A stretch of 64,000 nucleotides of DNA from Owenia fusiformis (taxonomy: Eukaryota > Annelida > Polychaeta > Sabellida > Oweniidae). This document shows positions 12,101 through 21,704 of the stretch, one piece after another. A program made the translations under genes and the position numbers. Every line of letters starts with the position of its first letter. Within the stretch, counting starts at the first letter, position 1. The notes beneath the pieces are model-generated. The model searched no databases. It saw only the letters and a program-made list of their open reading frames with translations, and was not told where the DNA came from. The stretch spans positions 12,598,931-12,662,930 of the forward strand of contig CAIIXF020000003.1 in NCBI GenBank assembly GCA_903813345.2. Direction: 5' to 3'.

Positions 12101-13237
12101 AAACTTTACTGAAATCCGCTCAACACGCATGCGCGCACGGATTGCAAAAATGGAGAGATCTGATTGGTTGTTCAAATGTAAACACTGGGATATTTGACCA
12201 ATTAAATTGCTGGATTTAATACGCAAATGGTCATTTAGAAAATTGAAATAATGTAAGAATGTTTGGTGTAGGAACTTGTTGAAATGATTAGGGCAGACAA
12301 GCGCTTTTTGGTAAGACAAAATAGATCAACCTCTGGATGATGCAAATCTGCCGGAATTTAAGCCATCTCCCAGATTGCATCACCGAAACGGGGATTCCCC
12401 GGAATTCCGGAGATTTTACACGAGATTTTTCGAGATGTCCACCACCACTGAAATTGAACAGTCAAAATCACCACATTTCTAAAGATTTCAGCAGTATTTT
12501 TGACATTTCAGGTACATGTAAAACGTTTACTTTTTTTAAACCATTTATGTATTTCTGTCATCTAGGCTAAGAAAAATGTAGAAATATCAGTGTAAAACAG
12601 CTAAACCTCAACGTTTCAAAAATGGAGGGTTCTGACAAGTAACCGCACTTCACATCTTCTTCCAATATAGAGATCAATGGATGGTGTTCAGTGTTCACTA
12701 TGTGTTTGTTACAGAATGAGGTCGATAAATTTTGTTATTAAAACCAAACAGAGAAGACCCCATATTCTCTAGTGCTTAAGGAACACCTGATACTATACAC
12801 ATTACATACCTTCTTCTCTCAGCGATTGCTGTATGAGCATTCTGCTCTGACAACCGAGTTTCAAATGTACTCATAGTCACTGCTTGTGTTAATTGTCTCT
12901 ATACACCGAGTTAATAAGAATTATATGATCTAAACCTACTGCTTTCTTTTTCTAAAACTGCAACATCATTGTTCAATAATGCCTTGTCATTGTTGATATA
13001 AGTGAATCAATAGAACTACACTGTAGGCTGCAGAAGTGTACAGTTGAGTTATGTCATAAATCGATTTTCAATTTCATAGTAATGAAAAACTTTCAAAATC
13101 CATATTCAATACATGGACCATAGACTAAACATGGAACATAGATTATACTTTTTGCAACTGAATAACAAGTAAACATTGGTTCCGCTTTATATAAACAATA
13201 TTACCAACCTTTCATATTCCTCAACTTCGTCCGACAT
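6135..13237 (-). CDS. ABHD4/ABHD5-type alpha/beta hydrolase (six exons)
   Basis: Exons on the minus strand: 13237-13209, 10072-9984, 9150-8623, 8099-7988, 6895-6709, 6344-6135. They sum to 1155 nt, 384 residues plus stop, and every junction has GT-AG and matching phase. Near the N-terminus ERSSWLS (residue 9 on) and WVPTS match the tryptophan-rich lipid-droplet-anchor region of ABHD5/CGI-58. [13 protein letters not shown] (77-89) is the oxyanion region. The nucleophile elbow is GHSFG with Ser148, WGFPERP is at 174-180, the likely acid is Asp296, and GAGHHVYAD (319-327) holds the terminal His and an HX4D motif. ABHD4 is an N-acyl-phospholipid lipase; vertebrate ABHD5 lacks the serine and co-activates triglyceride lipase. 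Serine retention suggests an active enzyme. The ~45-residue acidic tail after CDSVD is longer than in the human proteins. Introns carry three mobile elements. Confidence 0.92.
7040..7569. mobile_element. Mariner-type MITE with ~115-bp TIRs and TA duplication, in ABHD intron 4
   Basis: The two ends are inverted copies over roughly 115 bp. Both begin CAGRGTGTTYCATATGTATR and share the words CACCATATCATGTTATATAT and AAGATTGCAAAGT. TA dinucleotides flank the element at 7038-7039 and 7570-7571. No transposase is recognisable inside. Confidence 0.8.
9287..9825. mobile_element. TTAA-flanked MITE (piggyBac-like) in ABHD intron 2
   Basis: TIRs AGGCAGAATCAGATCT and AGATCTGATTCTGCCT are exact inverses over 16 bp. 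They are bounded by TTAA at 9283-9286 and 9826-9829, the target duplication typical of piggyBac-type insertion. The 539-bp interior has no transposase. It holds a partial internal inverted repeat around CAACAGGCGATTTT (about 9400-9450). Confidence 0.8.
10442..10600. mobile_element. Truncated pogo-like MITE in ABHD intron 1
   Basis: Begins CAGTAAAACCTGCCTTAGTG after a TA and continues with GAACACCTCTCTCTAGTGAA. It is a diverged inverted relative of the complete element at 16531-16708. The expected opposite TIR is not intact near 10600, so the right boundary is approximate. Confidence 0.65.
10810..10880. repeat. Perfect 35-bp-arm palindrome
   Basis: Positions 10810-10844 and 10846-10880 are exact reverse complements around a single T at 10845 (centre TTCTTGTCAAGAA). 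It lies inside intron 1 of the ABHD gene. No TIR-type element boundary is evident. Confidence 0.9.
12810..12874 (-). CDS. Candidate alternative first exon (or cassette exon) of the ABHD gene
   Basis: On the minus strand an ATG at 12874 opens 21 codons ([20 protein letters not shown] and on) and ends two bases into a codon, at a strong donor AAG|GTATGTAA. Exon 1 at 13237-13209 ends in the same phase with the same last two bases, so either exon joins exon 2 (10072) with no frame change. Read instead from a possible acceptor at GACTATGAG|TACATT, the block is 60 nt and could be inserted between exons 1 and 2, also in frame. The upstream pyrimidine tract is poor, which favours an alternative start. 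Inferred from phase and splice signal only. Confidence 0.45.
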
Positions 13238-13249
13238 TTTGAAAACTAA

Positions 13250-13272
13250 TCATGTGACCTAGTCATGTGACT
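13250..13272. promoter_or_regulatory. Twin TCATGTGAC motifs just upstream of the ABHD start
   Basis: TCATGTGACC (13250-13259) and TCATGTGACT (13263-13272) are two E-box/M-box-like sites 13 bp apart, 12-35 bp upstream of the ATG at 13237. Such sites are bound by bHLH-Zip factors (USF, MITF/TFE families). Proximity to the start and the repetition suggest a promoter element. Function is inferred. Confidence 0.35.
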
Positions 13273-13704
13273 AAGTTCAAAGTTTGAACCAGAAGTAAAC
13301 AGAATGTTATGAAAAAGACAATCTAAAAAGCAGTTCAAAAATGGTTTGTATCCTCGATTTAGCTAATTATTCACACGCTTGTCCATTCCTAGTTTGAAAT
13401 CATATCTCATTTTCACATTTTGAGTTATAAATTTCAAAGGTGAGTGGTAGTTTAGAGTAAATTTTAGAATCTTGCACTTTTTGCACTGTCTGTGCTCAGT
13501 GCACATGCACTGAATAACATTTATGAAGTACTGTACCTAGTTTTTGAACCAGCACATCCCTTTGGTATTTCTCGTCAAGAAAAGCTTATGTAAAGCAGTG
13601 GATATAAAGAAAATTCACGAAAAGGAATTGGGGAATATCACAAGGATGTATGTGCCTCACATTAGATTCTGCTAGGCTTGTAGGCTACCGTATACTGTGT
13701 ATGT

Positions 13705-13950
13705 ACAGCACTGTCAACCCTGCGCATTAGGCGTGGTTGTCACGCATTTGCTGGAAAATAGAAATCATGCATCAATTTAGCATGTATGATCAAATATCAC
13801 GCAAATCGCACATTTTGTTGATATTTAAAAAAAAAATTTTTTTTTATAAAATTCCAATACGGTAAAATACCTTACGACTAAATAAAGCGAACGCATTCTG
13901 TTCGGTCTTTGCACTTGATTGCCGTTTATGTCACGCATTTGCTCTAAATT
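13705..13950. repeat. Degenerate repeat related to the hAT-like element at 36726-37096
   Basis: Contains CTGTCAACCCTGCG followed by TGTCACGCATTTGCT, with the latter phrase again near 13929. The same words occur at the right end of the TIR element at 36726-37096. Boundaries are not visible. Confidence 0.4.
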
Positions 13951-14061
13951 ATGTGTATATATTAAGCATTTGTTTTTAGACATTAGCACTAGTGTTGATA
14001 ATTGCTTATACTTACAATATTATCTGATATTACATTTATTTACAAATGCTAATTTCAGGTA

Positions 14062-14552
14062 CTGTAGATTGGGTTAATTTGGCGCCCGCTTTAATTTGGC
14101 GAATTTGGCGAAATTGAAAAATTCGCCAATATAAATCTCCGCCAAAATTTAGAATAAATCCCCGGGAATCATCTAGGGTATTTCGTCCAGTGTATTTAGG
14201 TCACTTCCGGTTTATTTTTTCCAAAAATATGAAAAAATGTCTCTCATAAATTGGCTCAGAACTGGTCAGTCACTCATTTATACTCAGGGAAAAGTAGCAG
14301 GATCGATTGAGGTGTAAAATGTAAAGGATGATCTCACAAAAATGTACAAACGTGGTGAATATCGCCAGTGGTCCTCAAAAGAAAAAATGAACATAGCCAA
14401 ACATGCCCATTTACATGGTAATTCGCAAACAGCGCGTAAGTTTAACATTCCATTAACATTTTTTTGCATATCCGCCAAATTAAATAGCCGCCAATATGCC
14501 AAAAATGGCAAAATCGCCAAATTAAGTAGCGCCAAATTAACCCAATCTACAG
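14062..14552. mobile_element. TIR DNA transposon remnant with an HTH fragment (pogo/Tigger-like), TA duplication
   Basis: Exact inverted ends CTGTAGATTGGGTTAATTTG and its complement, flanked by TA at 14060-14061 and 14553-14554; 491 bp. On the + strand from 14342 an ORF reads GEYRQWSSKEKMNIAKHAHL and then GNSQTARKFNIP. This resembles the N-terminal helix-turn-helix of pogo/Tigger-type transposases (KxxIxxxAxxxGN..AARxFxI). No catalytic domain follows. The element lies between the divergent ABHD and P450 genes. A related GGCGGATCCGCCAAATT hairpin is at about 6600-6617. Confidence 0.75.
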
Positions 14553-15120
14553 TATGCCCTTTCGGCTCAAACAGAGGAAAATTATCATGGGAAAGTAATA
14601 TTGATTTTATCGCTTACATCAATTAATTTGATAATATCAATATTATCGCTATTTAGCAATATTATACAAATGTTTGATTCTATTGATCAGGCTAGTGGAA
14701 TATATCATTTTGTGAAAGTGTCACAGATATCCACCAAAAATAGGATTAAATATTTGTTTTATTATTCACTGTTATATTCCTCACTCACATTAATGGAATA
14801 ACAAACTATTTATGTCTAATTAATCATAGCTAATGTAATCCCGGGTATATATATAAATTTAAAATTACACTGGAAAAGTTGGATTGCATTTTGAATACCA
14901 TGATTCTGACTAATATGTCATTATGACTTCCTTTGAATATCGCTTGTTATTTGTCATTCACATGTAGGACATGGACCAATCAGAGAATGAGGAATATGAC
15001 AGTGATATGATAATACATGTATCTGATGTTATCAAATGCTAATTTCAAACTTGTTTTATTCTAAGTAAGATAGTATCAAGACGAAAGGGAAACATTATTA
15101 ATTGTGATATTATCACTATT

Positions 15121-15151
15121 AGCATGGGCTTTCAAGAGAAAAGCCCATGCT
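15121..15151. repeat. 12-bp-arm hairpin AGCATGGGCTTT
   Basis: AGCATGGGCTTT and AAAGCCCATGCT flank a 7-base loop, inside a looser AT-rich inverted repeat that contains TATTATCACTATTA-like words. It lies between the two divergent genes. It is too short to interpret. Confidence 0.5.
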
Positions 15152-15374
15152 ATCAACAATAATAGCGATATTACCTGATTTTATTTGCTAATGCTAATTC
15201 CAAGCATGCCTTTTTTGTAACACACCCCAAACCAAAACATTTATTAGTGATCATTTTGGTAATAATGGGATGATAAAAGGAAAAGCCTGTATTAGTTTTG
15301 TTTTCCACTTTTTAGATGATCATTTACTCCATTCAAAGTGTATAACTTCATGACATCTGGATCATTTTGGGAAA

Positions 15375-18300
15375 ATGCCCAGCTACTGCATCCCACTTGC
15401 CAATAGAGGACTCTGCCGGTTTTCAACATCACCATGTTGCACCACATTCCTGTCACCCAGCAATCAAAATGTAGTATCCAAATCACAACGTAGCACAAGT
15501 GCAACCTCTGCACTCTCGGAGGATACCCATGAACATGTGAAGCCATTTAAGGATATTCCTGGACATACTGGTTTCTTTGAGAGGTGGAAAAACTTGTATC
15601 TTGCCCTGAAAGGGCAGAATGAAGTGAGAATATCAAACCTCTTGGTGAGTATTCAAAATTAAGGTAGTTACGCATTATAAAAATATTCATATTATTTACC
15701 TGTAATTATCAAGGTAATATTTTTCACATTTGTGTGAGGATATTTATTGCCCTTATGGATATAGTTCAAAATAAGAATACATGTATTGTGATTAATGGAA
15801 TTTCCCATCGTGGTAAGCCACGCCCTCTCCATCTCTATCCTTCTGGCATCTGTGATGCAACAGAGAGAGATGCTATGAGTTTAGAATGGGGATTTCCCAA
15901 TTGTTTGCTTTTTGTGACAGTGTGGAACTTCCTTAAAGGTCAATAATTTTAGTTCTTAGTAAAGTGAACCAATCATGAGTTATACACGATAACTAATGTA
16001 CATGATTGATTAAAGATTATCAGTTCATATACATGTCTATAGGGTACATGTAATATATGTACATGTACAATCCTCACGGAATATATACTAGTTGCTATTT
16101 TCTAGTTGACTCTTATTTACCTCAAGCTTCAGAAATGTAAGCCATCCTAAAATTTGATTTTTTTTTCATCTTCAGTACAAAGACTATAATGTATATGGAT
16201 CCATATACAAACAGTATGTTGGACCTATAGCTATGGTGTCAGTAGGAGGACCTGAAGTCATCGAACAACTATTTCGAAACTTGGATAAATATCCATTAAA
16301 ACCTCTTGACACACTTGGGGGATGGATCGCATACAGAGAGATAAGAGGAGAAGCCTGTGGCGTCTTAACAGCGTAAGAGACTTTCAACAAAAGTATATTA
16401 TGAAAAATGTCTAAGAATATAATTAAATGTACTGTGTCTCACTCATAAACTGTTGGTTTTTGTGCAAATAGTTTTAGATAAGCTTTAACTATCCCCAAAT
16501 GTTACAACATACTAGGTACACATACATGTACAGTAAAACTTGTGTATAGTGAACATTTTTTTGCCAAGAAAAAACGTTCACTGTAGGTAGGTGTTCACTA
16601 GAGAGAGGGTAATTTATACAGAAGTCAGTGGACTATGTGCGTAGGAAGGGTGTCCACTAGAGACAGGTGTTCACTAGAGAGAGGTGTTCACTAAGACAGG
16701 TTTTACTGTACATTGTACAATGTAGTAAAATACAAATTTTCTTTTATAACAACCATATGCTGGAATTTTAAAAGTGTTTCATCTGTTGCCAGTGGCAACA
16801 AAAATAAAAAATTCATTACATATTTTAGAGAGGAACAAAACTGGGCTGATATGAGGAATGTTTTATCAAAAAAGATACTGAAGCCGAAACACATTCAGAT
16901 CTATGGTCCTAAAATTAACAGTATTGTCTCTGATATGGTCACCCGACTGAGGTATGCAAGGGACGTAGATGGAAATGGGTTGGTCATACCTCAATTAACA
17001 AATGAGCTTTATAAATGGTCTATGGAGGGTAAGTGATAAGTTAAGCATTTATTCATGAACAGTTATCTCCTCATTTTTTCACCAGCTTGTTTAAATCTTA
17101 ATTTTACTGGTTTTGTTTCAAATCTGTCATCCTTTTGACTTATCTTGTGCCAAAACCATATCAGGGGATTAGAACAAAATAACTTTTGACAGGGTGCAAG
17201 TAGTTTTAATGAGGTGGCACGCAATGAATGAATTTTCCACCAATCTCAGTAATGTAAATATTTTTTGTTTAAAAAGGTGTGTGTAGTATACTCTATGAAA
17301 CAAGACTCGGTTGCCTGGACAACAAGATATCTCCAGATCTTCAAGCATTCATAGATGCAGTTGCAAATATGTTGACGACCACTGGTCAGCTTAATGCTGC
17401 ATTAGCGTTACAAATCAAGCTGAACTCAAAGCCTTGGCGAGTGCACAGGGATGCCTGGGATACCATATTTGGTCAAGGTACATACAGTATAATGTAAAAC
17501 TCAAAGTCTTGTTGTGACCACGGGGATGACTGGGATACCATATTTGGTCAAGGTACATACAGTATAATGTAAAACTCAAAGTCTTGTTGTGTCCATGGAG
17601 ATGACTGGGATACCATATTTGGTCAAGGTAAATACAGTATAATGTAAAACTCAAAGTCTTGTTGTGTCCACAGGGATGACTGGGATACCATATTTGGTCA
17701 AGGTGTGGTATGCTGAAAACTATGGGACTGACAAACAAACAGAACTTTAGATTTCAGATATTTTAAAAAATATACATTTAATGAAAGAATTTTAAATAAA
17801 AAGTAAAAGTATACTTTAGATTTGTGGACATTTACAAATTTTCATTTTGCCATTCGCAAAAATCTCGTATTCTGTAGTTTTGTATACAATTTTGGTATTA
17901 AACCTTGATATTTTGTTTAAATTTGGAAGGTGTGATTTCTGTTTAATCCATAATACTATTGTTTTCCCAGGGAAATATTGAAGGAATAAAAATCGTATTG
18001 ATTCGTATTCCGGTTATTTTTAACCTTACATGTTTATTATGGAATAAAAAGTTATTTCTGGTTTGGATTGAATATGGGTTTTATTCCTCGGAAAATATGA
18101 TATTGACCGAAGGGTAATATGATATTGACCGCAAGAGCGCAGCGACTGAGTGTCAATATGATATTGCCCATTATCCTACACTTAGTGTGCTAAATGTATA
18201 ATAACATTAAAAAATAAATTTGATATTTATTGGCAAAATGAATAACCGGAGGATATCGTAACAATATACTCTGGGTGGAGGATATTGTGACGATATACTC

Positions 18301-21300
18301 CGGAAAACCCAATATGCGGAGGATATTGTGATGATATACTCCGCTTGTTGATTTCCCATGAAATTAATTTTGCAATGATATTATACATTTAGGACACTCC
18401 CTGTAAGTGTAGGATAATAAGAACATCCTATGATTTTTTCAGAATATCATTTTAATCTACTCGGTGATATTGATATATGCACTTGTTCGCTTTGCTCTCT
18501 CGTGCAGATATCAATATCACCTCGTAGATAAAAATGGTATTCCTCAAAATCATAGGATATCCTATAAATATCATATTTATTGGAATAAAACCCATATTCA
18601 ATCCCTCTCAGTAAATAAGCTATATATATTCATCAATGCACCAATTGTTAAACTACCTTTTCCATTTAAAGGCAAAAGTCTGGTCATTCTCTAAAGTATG
18701 TTGAATGTTGATTCCAGCAAAGAAATGCATTGACAATCGACGTAAGGAACTTGCAGATAAACTACAAAATGAAGAAACTGACCCCGATGATGAAGGTGCT
18801 GAGTTGTTGACCTATCTGTTTGCTAATAATAAGATGTCTGATAAAGAGATCCATGCTAACATGACTGAACTCATGATGGCCGGAGTTGATACAGTAAGGG
18901 AATCTTTTAAATCCAACCTACAAACCAAAAATACACTAAAACCTGTCTCATCTGAATGTCACTTGGACTAGCCAAAAGTGTTTGGCATTCGAAGGGGTTT
19001 TACAATGTTATTCAAAGGCAGTTTAAAAATGTGACAGAAAAAAGTGTCACATTTATCCAATATGTTTTATGTTTGTCAAATTGTTGTCACAGCAGTTGCT
19101 ATGGTAACTTGATGTAGTGGAACAGCCTTAAAATTCATGATATTTTTGAACTTATAGACATCCAATACACTGGGCTTTGCCCTGTACCTTCTTGCCCAAC
19201 ACCCTGAAGCACAAGACAAACTCAAGACAGAAGTTGACCAAGTCCTCAATGGAAGGCTAGCTGAATATAGTGATTTCCAGAATATGCCATATCTCAGAGC
19301 AGTTGTCAAGGAAACGTTAAGGTGAGTTTCAAATAATGGAGAATTAAATTATATTAACAATTATGTAATATGTGCTGCATGTGAGATAAATAAATTTTTA
19401 TTTCATTCTCATTTTTGGTCAACTGTACATGTTTAGTGTTTACATGTATAGTAAAACCTATAATTTTTAAAAGTTGAACACCTCTGTAAGTGGAAAACCT
19501 CCATAAGTGATTCTTACCATTTCCTGGTCCCACACCTACTGACCTATTGTTAAATGAACCTCTATAAGTGGAATACCTCCTAATTGGAACACTTTTTAGA
19601 GAAACCAAAGGTGTTCAACTTACACAGGCTTTACTGTATATCATTTTACTCAGCAACAAAGACTAAGACTTGCAATAGTAAAATTCTTGAACCAATCTTT
19701 TCAGAATATATTTGATCTTTTGCCACATGGCCTTTAAATCCAAATGTCAATCCTGGATATACATTAAAGTGAGAGCTATTCTGATTTTTAGAAAGTAGCA
19801 TAGCATTAAATGATGAGAGAATAAAAATTCTGCAAAATTGTGTCACAAACTTCTATCACAACTTTCGCTCAATCATTTTCTGTCTCTTCTACATGTACTT
19901 CCTGTAACACCCGCTCTTTGGTCTATATTTCTTAATTAACATTAATAAATCCAGTACTTGGTTTTAGGATTTATCCAGTTGTTCCGATATATGCCAGGAT
20001 AGTTGACAAAGACTTTGTTCTTGGTGGCTACAAAATACCAAAGAGGGTAAGTAGTCATATATTCACACTTAGCTAGACAAAGTGTGTCCAATTCCAGTGA
20101 ATTAGAATATTCTATTTCATATAATTGCATTGCAGCATACTAATGCACCCAAGGTCATTTTTAGATTTTAATGAAACTAATGAAACAATAAGCAGATCAA
20201 TTTCATAGTTCAATAAAAATATACAATTAATCATATCCTAGGGAATAACAAGCCAAGTTCTTATGCCTGGTCGAATAATACTGTTGAATAGTTGTCAAAG
20301 TGACAACTTGACCCTTGCAAAAGGTTTCCTTGAAAATATATTTTTTCAAGTCATTAAGAATTTCCTAAACTTAACTCTTGATGCTACGTATCTCATGCAA
20401 AGTTTGGAACAATACCTTACAGGAATGAAAATCAGTCCACAATGCACTGAATCCAGGATTTATAACAACATTTAGTAGGAATAAAAAAATAAAATAAAAT
20501 AATCTAGACTGTGGTAAGAATTTCTGGTTTTGGAATGAGATGGGTCAGAATCACCCATAAGCACTCAAAATACACATAGGCTAATGATCATTGGTTTTAG
20601 GTTATTAGAGTAAATAGATTATTGATGGTTTTTATTCCCAAATGCCATTAAGAAAGTATTAAGAACCAAAGATAGAAAATGAAACCAAATGTAATGACAA
20701 GCTCAAATTAGTATATTCAAAAAAGTTTTTGAAAGTTGAAAGTTTTGATAGTATTACTTTAGAGACTTCTTTATAACTCTTTTTAAATAGACATTCCTGC
20801 TGTTGAACCACATGGGCTGCTGTAGAGATGAGAAAGTGTTCAAGAATGCTGACCAATTCATACCTGAGAGATGGTATCGTAAAGAAGGAAGGGCAGATCA
20901 CCATGCATTTGCTTCTGTACCATTTAGTTATGGAGTTAGGAGCTGTGTTGGTATGTCAACACCCAGTTTTCTGCACACAATTTCCCATAGGCACTTAGTC
21001 CACAGAAAGATGGCAATATTGGTGTATTTGATTTGAATAGACAGACCAGTACTGCCATCTTTCTGTCAAATAAGAACCTTTGAAACTATTCCTTCACTCA
21101 ATCCTCAAGTTTCTGCTATTCTCACAAGTTTAAGTTATAGAATACACAATGCATATCAAAACTGCAATCCAAATTGAATATTGACGTATTGCAGAATAGC
21201 CAAGTCATTCTTATCCATTTTATTTAGAGTTATGTGGCATCACGTGTAGTATAATGCAACTAGAATTGTAACTTGAAATTCCTTTTCTTTTGTCACCTGC

Positions 21301-21704
21301 CTTGAAAGCACATTTCATATTTTCTTGATAGTATTCAACCCTTATAAAGCATGCCTAGGCTATATTATTTGCTGACTTGATCGACTGTTGTTATTTTTTA
21401 TTTTTAGGTCGCAGAATCGCTGAACTGGAGCTGTATTTAGCACTTTGCAGGGTAAGAGGGATGCATGAATGTACAAATATATTTCATGTTTCTGGTTGTA
21501 TACACCATAACGAAATAAGATTCATGTATTTTGCATTCCTGACACAATTATGCCCATATGTCTGATATATTCTCATTCAAATTTTTTATCTTTCAGATTT
21601 CAAACGAATTCAAGTTGAAACTGTCCGACGGTGAATTTGTGCCATTTTACCGCGGAATATTAACTCCGGGCCGAGAAGTACCCATTGAGTTCCATGATCG
21701 ATGA
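15375..21704 (+). CDS. Mitochondrial-clan cytochrome P450 (ten exons)
   Basis: Exons: 15375-15644, 16176-16372, 16829-17028, 17277-17477, 18718-18893, 19158-19321, 19968-20046, 20791-20950, 21408-21451, 21597-21704. The total is 1599 nt, 532 residues, with GT-AG and phase consistent throughout. The Ser/Thr/Arg-containing N-terminus without a membrane anchor fits a mitochondrial presequence. Helix C is NWADMR (WxxxR). Helix I is AGVDT-T across the 18893/19158 junction (344-349). Helix K is ETLR at 400-403, and the PERW meander follows exon 8. The haem loop is FSYGVRSCVG (474-483) with ligand Cys481, then GRRIAELE, the typical mitochondrial continuation. Family members take electrons from ferredoxin and hydroxylate sterols or similar lipids; the substrate is unknown here. 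It lies head-to-head with the ABHD gene. The end of exon 4 with its donor is tandemly duplicated in the following intron. Confidence 0.93.
16531..16708. mobile_element. Pogo-like MITE, TA duplication, in P450 intron 2
   Basis: Ends CAGTAAAACTTGTGTATAGT and (inverted) CAGTAAAACCTGTCTTAGTG, flanked by TA at 16529-16530 and 16709-16710; 178 bp. The interior is rich in GTTCACTAGAGA. It ends 120 bp before exon 3. Confidence 0.8.
17423..17711 (+). repeat. 75-bp tandem repeat: exon 4 end plus splice donor, about four copies
   Basis: Copies start at 17423, 17498, 17573 and 17648, an exact 75-bp spacing at the phrase AACTCAAAG. Each unit contains GGGATACCATATTTGGTCAA followed by GGT. The first copy is the true end of P450 exon 4 plus the start of the intron. 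The later copies keep the coding-like tail and three of four keep a GGTAMATAC or GGTGTGG donor-like end. Read-through from the first copy hits a stop shortly after the donor, so the extra units behave as intron. Confidence 0.9.
18065..18604. mobile_element. Foldback/TIR element in P450 intron 5
   Basis: 23-bp perfect TIRs containing GAATATGGGTTTTATTCC (18065-18087 and 18582-18604) bound 540 bp. Inside are two hairpins. One at about 18108-18165 has a loop GCAAGAGCGCAGCGACTGAG. The other at 18425-18560 has the loop TTCGCTTTGCTCTCTCG, matching the hairpin at 2521-2657. Three phrases of the type GGAGGATATYGTRACRATAT also repeat near 18250-18340. No transposase and no clear target duplication. Confidence 0.75.
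19449..19636. mobile_element. Pogo-like MITE, TA duplication, in P450 intron 6
   Basis: Ends TAGTAAAACCTATAA and (inverted) CAGTAAAGCCTGTGT with flanking TA at 19447-19448 and 19637-19638; 188 bp. Interior GTGGAA...CCTCCATAAGTG words match the CENP-B-box-like family of the 16531-16708 element, but diverged. Confidence 0.7.

Noticed and set aside
12023-12319. 98-codon minus-strand ORF between ABHD exons
   Set aside because: No domain, intronic position, and repetitive flanks; no support for a nested gene.
13237-15375. ABHD and P450 as a co-regulated lipid-metabolism pair
   Set aside because: They are divergent and about 2.1 kb apart with a transposon remnant between them; adjacency alone does not support a functional link.
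17415-17738. 107-codon minus-strand ORF with repeated DQIWYPSHP
   Set aside because: Antisense reading of the 75-bp tandem repeat of the P450 exon end.
20242-20475. Possible extra P450 exon (acceptor at 20241, in-frame 78 codons with GRIILLNS)
   Set aside because: Direct joining of 20046 to 20791 gives the exact length expected between IPK and the RD motif of mitochondrial P450s, and no usable donor follows this block.
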